Of a stretch of DNA of 7,334 bases, positions 5,063-7,334 are shown in pieces (within the stretch, counting starts at the first letter, position 1; each line of letters starts with the position of its first letter). Where the stretch lies: contig JACCXV010000187.1 in assembly GCA_013696835.1 (NCBI GenBank), forward strand, positions 1-7,334, in the 5' to 3' direction. A model generated the notes under the pieces. The model was not told the DNA's origin. It was given only the letters and a program-made list of their open reading frames with translations, and ran no database searches. The position numbers were made by a program, and so were the translations under genes. Source of the stretch: Gemmatimonadota bacterium (GTDB taxonomy: Bacteria; Gemmatimonadota; Gemmatimonadetes; JACCXV01).

Positions 5063-5698
5063 GTGAGCCGGGACGTCGCCATCAGCGAGTTCCTGACGCA
5101 GGAAGGCTTCTCCGGCCCGGCGTCGCTGCAGGCGGCCAGGAACATGCTCGAGCGGGAGGGGCTCACGCGCTCCGGCAAGCTGCGGATCGCCGAAGCGAAG
5201 CTGCAGGCCGCGCGCGCTCTCCTGAACGAGCGTCTCCTCAAGACATGCGGGAACGAGGAATGCCGCGAGCTGGCGGGCGAGACGGGGCACGAAGCCGATC
5301 TCGTGCTCGTGGACTCGGCCGCCTGCGTGGTCTGCCGGGGATCCAACAACCGTCGCGCCATCGTGGCGCTCGCCCGCTGCCTGCGCCGGCACGGCGTCCA
5401 ACGGGTGCTGATCGTGGGCGGCAAGCCGGAGCAGCACGCCGAGATCGAGGATCTGCTGCGTTCCGAGGGGCGGGCGGTCCGCTGCGTGGACGGCTCGCGC
5501 GGCTCCCATTCGCGCCGCGACGCGGAGCCCAATCGGGCCTGGGCGCAGGTGCTGCTCGTCTGGGGCGCGACCCAGCTCCCGCACAAGGTCTCCGAGCTCT
5601 ACACGTCCGCTCCGCCGCCGCCAGGGCAGCGGGTGGTCAAGCTCGCGCGCCGGGGCGTCGAGGCGCTCTGCCGCGAGGCGATCCGCAGCTTCGCCTGA
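5063..5698 (+). CDS. Conserved hypothetical protein, DUF2325-like C-terminal domain with two Cys pairs
   Basis: 211 residues from GTG 5063, two bases after the ferredoxin stop. Parts in order: an N-terminal helical region with LTRSGKLRIAEAKLQAAR (34-51); two cysteine pairs, CGNEEC (62-67) and CVVC (88-91), the second leading into RGSNNRRAI (92-100); then a Rossmann-like segment VLIVGGKPEQ (115-124), CVDGSRGS (141-148), VLLVWGATQLPHKVSELY (163-180) and a final helix after KLARRGVEAL (193-202). The C-terminal half has the pattern of DUF2325 proteins (glycine loop after a strand, then an Asp-Gly turn, then a His-Lys helix). The four Cys could bind zinc or an iron-sulfur cluster; that is inference. 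The frame is open upstream, but that part is antisense or out-of-frame shadow. No function is known to me. Coupling to a ferredoxin makes a redox link possible. Confidence 0.78.
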   Translation: MSRDVAISEFLTQEGFSGPASLQAARNMLEREGLTRSGKLRIAEAKLQAARALLNERLLKTCGNEECRELAGETGHEADLVLVDSAACVVCRGSNNRRAIVALARCLRRHGVQRVLIVGGKPEQHAEIEDLLRSEGRAVRCVDGSRGSHSRRDAEPNRAWAQVLLVWGATQLPHKVSELYTSAPPPPGQRVVKLARRGVEALCREAIRSFA

Positions 5699-5723
5699 CG
5701 CGTCACGACCCACCACCCGACCC

Positions 5724-5727
5724 GAGG
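5724..5727 (+). promoter_or_regulatory. Ribosome binding site GAGG for the HD-domain gene
   Basis: GAGG lies eight bases before ATG 5736 in the 37-base gap between the DUF2325-like and HD genes. It is a moderate Shine-Dalgarno match and supports that start. No terminator-like hairpin or promoter box is seen in the gap, so the HD gene is probably read with the genes before it. Confidence 0.5.
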
Positions 5728-5735
5728 TCCCGCAC

Positions 5736-6326
5736 ATGCTCCCCTCCCGCGACGAATCCCTGGATCTGCTGCGCCGGCACACGCGTGCCGAGCACCTGCT
5801 CAAACACATGTTCGCGGTGGAGGCGGCGATGGCGGGACAGGCCCGACGCCTGGGAGGTGAAGCCGATCTCTGGGCTCGCACCGGCCTGCTCCACGACATG
5901 GACTACGAGATCCACCCCACGCCCGAGGAACATCCCTACGTCGCCGTCGGCATCCTGCGCGAGCTGGGATACCCCGAGGAGATGCTGCGGGCGATCCTGT
6001 CGCATGCGGACTACTCGGGCGTGGCGCGCGAGACGCCGATGGAGCGCGCTCTCTACGCCGTGGACGAGCTGTCCGGGTTCGTGCTGGCCTGCGCGCTGGT
6101 GCGGCCCTCCCACAGCCTCGACGATCTCGGCCCACCGTCCGTGAACAAGAAGTTCAAGAGCAAGGGGTTCGCCGCGGGTGTGAAGCGGGAGGACTGCCTG
6201 CGGGGGGCCGAAGGGCTGGGGCTGCCGTTCGACGAGCACGTGGCGAACCTGATCGAGGACCTGCGGCCCGTGCAGGAGACGCTGGGGCTCTCGCCCCTCG
6301 CCGCGCCGGGGGGCTTCCCGGGCTAA
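5736..6326 (+). CDS. HD-domain protein, predicted metal-dependent phosphohydrolase
   Basis: 196 residues from ATG 5736, with GAGG at 5724-5727 eight bases upstream. HD proteins use one or two metal ions to hydrolyse phosphate esters such as nucleotides; the substrate here is unknown. What is seen: His24 in LLKHMFAVE (21-29), the His53-Asp54 doublet in GLLHDMDYE (50-58), His66 in EEHPYVAVGIL (65-74), His90 in ILSHADYSG (87-95), and Asp110 in AVDELSGF (108-115). The first, doublet and last residues are the standard ligand set. The second half (SVNKKFKSKGFAAGV, in the 130s-150s) is characteristic of a subgroup of small predicted HD hydrolases. It follows the DUF2325-like gene after 37 bases, and its TAA shares one base with the next ATG (TAATG). 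Confidence 0.92.
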   Translation: MLPSRDESLDLLRRHTRAEHLLKHMFAVEAAMAGQARRLGGEADLWARTGLLHDMDYEIHPTPEEHPYVAVGILRELGYPEEMLRAILSHADYSGVARETPMERALYAVDELSGFVLACALVRPSHSLDDLGPPSVNKKFKSKGFAAGVKREDCLRGAEGLGLPFDEHVANLIEDLRPVQETLGLSPLAAPGGFPG

Positions 6327-6478
6327 TGTCTTCCGCGCTGGTGCGGGAGCCCTGCCCTCTCGAGTACATCGACGGGACCATCCGCTTCGAGCCTCAGCTC
6401 CCGCCGCACTCCGTGGCGCTGGTCACGCTCGAGCTCCAGTCCGCGGGGCAGCCACGAGCCACGGGCGAGCGCCGGTGA
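6326..6478 (+). CDS. Small ORF resembling the C-terminal tail of a glycosidase; possible gene remnant
   Basis: 50 residues. The ATG shares a base with the HD gene stop (TAATG) and the TGA overlaps the GTG of the glycoamylase gene (GTGA), so it fills the gap exactly and may be translated by coupling. The segment TIRFEPQLPPHSVALVTLEL (18-37) looks like the last beta strands of glycosidases that end in a small beta-sandwich, where a 'LPP-x-S-V' strand closes the protein. No catalytic part is present, and the sequence before the ATG is HD coding sequence in another frame. It could be the remaining end of a deleted glycosidase gene, a genuine small protein, or a chance frame in GC-rich DNA. The resemblance is by eye only. 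Confidence 0.42.
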   Translation: MSSALVREPCPLEYIDGTIRFEPQLPPHSVALVTLELQSAGQPRATGERR

Positions 6479-7334
6479 CGCCGCGCGTGCGGGGCGCCCG
6501 CTCGCGGGGGCTCAGCAACGAGCCGCGGCCCGAGCCGCTGAACGACGACGAGCTGCATGCGCTCCAGCGCGACACCTTCGGGTACTTCCTCGAGAAGAGC
6601 ACGCCCGAAGGTCTCGTCCCCGACAGCACGCGCGAGGGATCACCGGCCAGCATCGCGGCCATCGGCTTTGCGCTCAGCGCGTACCCCGTCGCCGTCGAGC
6701 GCTCGTTCCTGTGCCGGGCCGAGGCCGCGCGCCGAGTGCTCGCAACGTTGCGTTTCTTTCGCGACAGTCCCCAGGGCCGCGAGCCTGACGCGACCGGCTA
6801 CCGCGGCTTCTACTATCACTTTCTCGACCTCGCGACCGGGCGGCGGGCCTGGCGTTCCGAGCTCTCCACGATCGACTCGGCCTACGTGCTCGCGGGGGCC
6901 CTCACCGCGGGCCGGTACTTCGACCGCGACACCGCCGAGGAGCGCGAGTTGCGGGAGCTCGCCGAAGAGCTCTACAGGCGCGCTGACTGGGGCTGGGCCC
7001 AGAACGGCGGGCTCACGGTCGGGCACGGCTGGAAACCCGAGACCGGCTTCCTGCCGTACCGCTGGGAGGGCTACAGCGAGGCCCTGATCCTTTACGTGCT
7101 CGGCCTGGGGTCGCCCACGCACGGGATTGCTCCGGAGAGCTACGAAGCGTGGGCCTCCACCTACCGCTGGAAGAAGCTCTACGGACACGAGTTCGTTTAC
7201 GCAGGTCCGCTCTTCATCCACCAGCTCTCGCACATCTGGATCGATTTCCGCGGCATCAAGGACGAGTACATGCGCGCCACGGGAATCGACTACTTCGAGA
7301 ACAGCCGGCGGGCCACCTACGTCCAGCAGCAGTA
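6475..7334 (+). CDS. Glycoamylase-domain (PF10091) glycosidase, 3' end cut by window edge
   Basis: The frame from GTG 6475 is open for 286 codons to the right edge. PF10091 proteins include GH144-type beta-1,2-glucanases and domains of cyclic beta-glucan synthases, so a role in beta-glucan or related oligosaccharide breakdown is likely; the substrate is not determined. What is seen: the domain opens at about residue 26 (DELHALQRDTFGYFLE) and includes TGYRGFYYHFLD (108-119), ELSTIDSAYVLAGALTAG (129-146), ADWGW (170-174), WEGYSEALILYVLG (197-210) and FIHQLSHIWIDFRGIKDEYM (247-266), all typical conserved blocks of an alpha6/alpha6 barrel. There is no ATG, GTG or TTG in frame in the 150 bases upstream, so 6475 is the earliest start after the HD gene. 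The N-terminus (Arg/Pro-rich, 1-25) shows no signal peptide, so it appears cytoplasmic, unlike many relatives. Start overlaps the preceding ORF by four bases. Confidence 0.87.
   Translation, partial: MTPRVRGARSRGLSNEPRPEPLNDDELHALQRDTFGYFLEKSTPEGLVPDSTREGSPASIAAIGFALSAYPVAVERSFLCRAEAARRVLATLRFFRDSPQGREPDATGYRGFYYHFLDLATGRRAWRSELSTIDSAYVLAGALTAGRYFDRDTAEERELRELAEELYRRADWGWAQNGGLTVGHGWKPETGFLPYRWEGYSEALILYVLGLGSPTHGIAPESYEAWASTYRWKKLYGHEFVYAGPLFIHQLSHIWIDFRGIKDEYMRATGIDYFENSRRATYVQQQ

Noticed and set aside
6305..6322. A GC-rich short hairpin (CCGGG ... CCCGG) near the HD gene end as a terminator.
   Set aside because: The arms are only five bases, there is no T run, and the following ORF starts immediately by coupling.

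Overview
The window is GC-rich, densely packed bacterial chromosome with no tRNA, rRNA, CRISPR array, IS element or phage signature. Gene ends overlap or nearly touch throughout (TGATG, ATGA, GTGA, TAATG), GTG and TTG starts are used, and clear Shine-Dalgarno sites are few. Together with the mixture of families this fits an uncultured high-GC lineage (Eisenbacteria/Gemmatimonadota-like, Myxococcota-like or similar). The sequence alone does not fix the taxon.

Layout. (1) Positions 3-prime of 2970 down to the left edge form a minus-strand, translationally coupled operon read right to left: alpha/beta hydrolase (2970-2182), a 100-residue protein with one C-terminal membrane segment whose start is a run of seven ATG codons (2185-1883), the radical-SAM enzyme QueE (1886-1170), and a LuxE-type acyl-protein synthetase (1170 to beyond position 1). 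(2) A divergent promoter region (2971-3043) holds a perfect 10-bp inverted repeat with a TATATT box in its loop. It separates that operon from a plus-strand COG2945-type alpha/beta hydrolase (3044-3733). (3) That hydrolase runs tail to tail into, and overlaps by 79 bp, a minus-strand pair: a DUF4126 membrane protein (4678-4070) followed by a YjbQ-family protein (4062-3655). (4) A second divergent promoter region (4679-4769) leads to a plus-strand series: a 2Fe-2S ferredoxin that looks leaderless, a DUF2325-like protein with two Cys pairs, an HD-domain phosphohydrolase, a 50-codon ORF resembling the extreme C-terminus of a glycosidase, and a PF10091 glycoamylase-type glycosidase that runs off the right edge.

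How it works together. Most genes are conserved housekeeping or accessory enzymes. The operon at the left is the least ordinary part. An acyl-activating LuxE homologue and an alpha/beta hydrolase recall two of the three activities of the LuxCDE fatty-acid reductase, but no luciferase is present and a queuosine-type gene is inserted between them. The two intergenic regions share a GTATATT-type promoter box, which suggests the local -10 element. No complete new system can be claimed. The points most worth checking are the (ATG)7 start, the palindrome in the divergent promoter, the leaderless ferredoxin promoter, the LuxE context, the Cys-rich DUF2325-like protein, and the glycosidase-tail ORF coupled to the glycoamylase.
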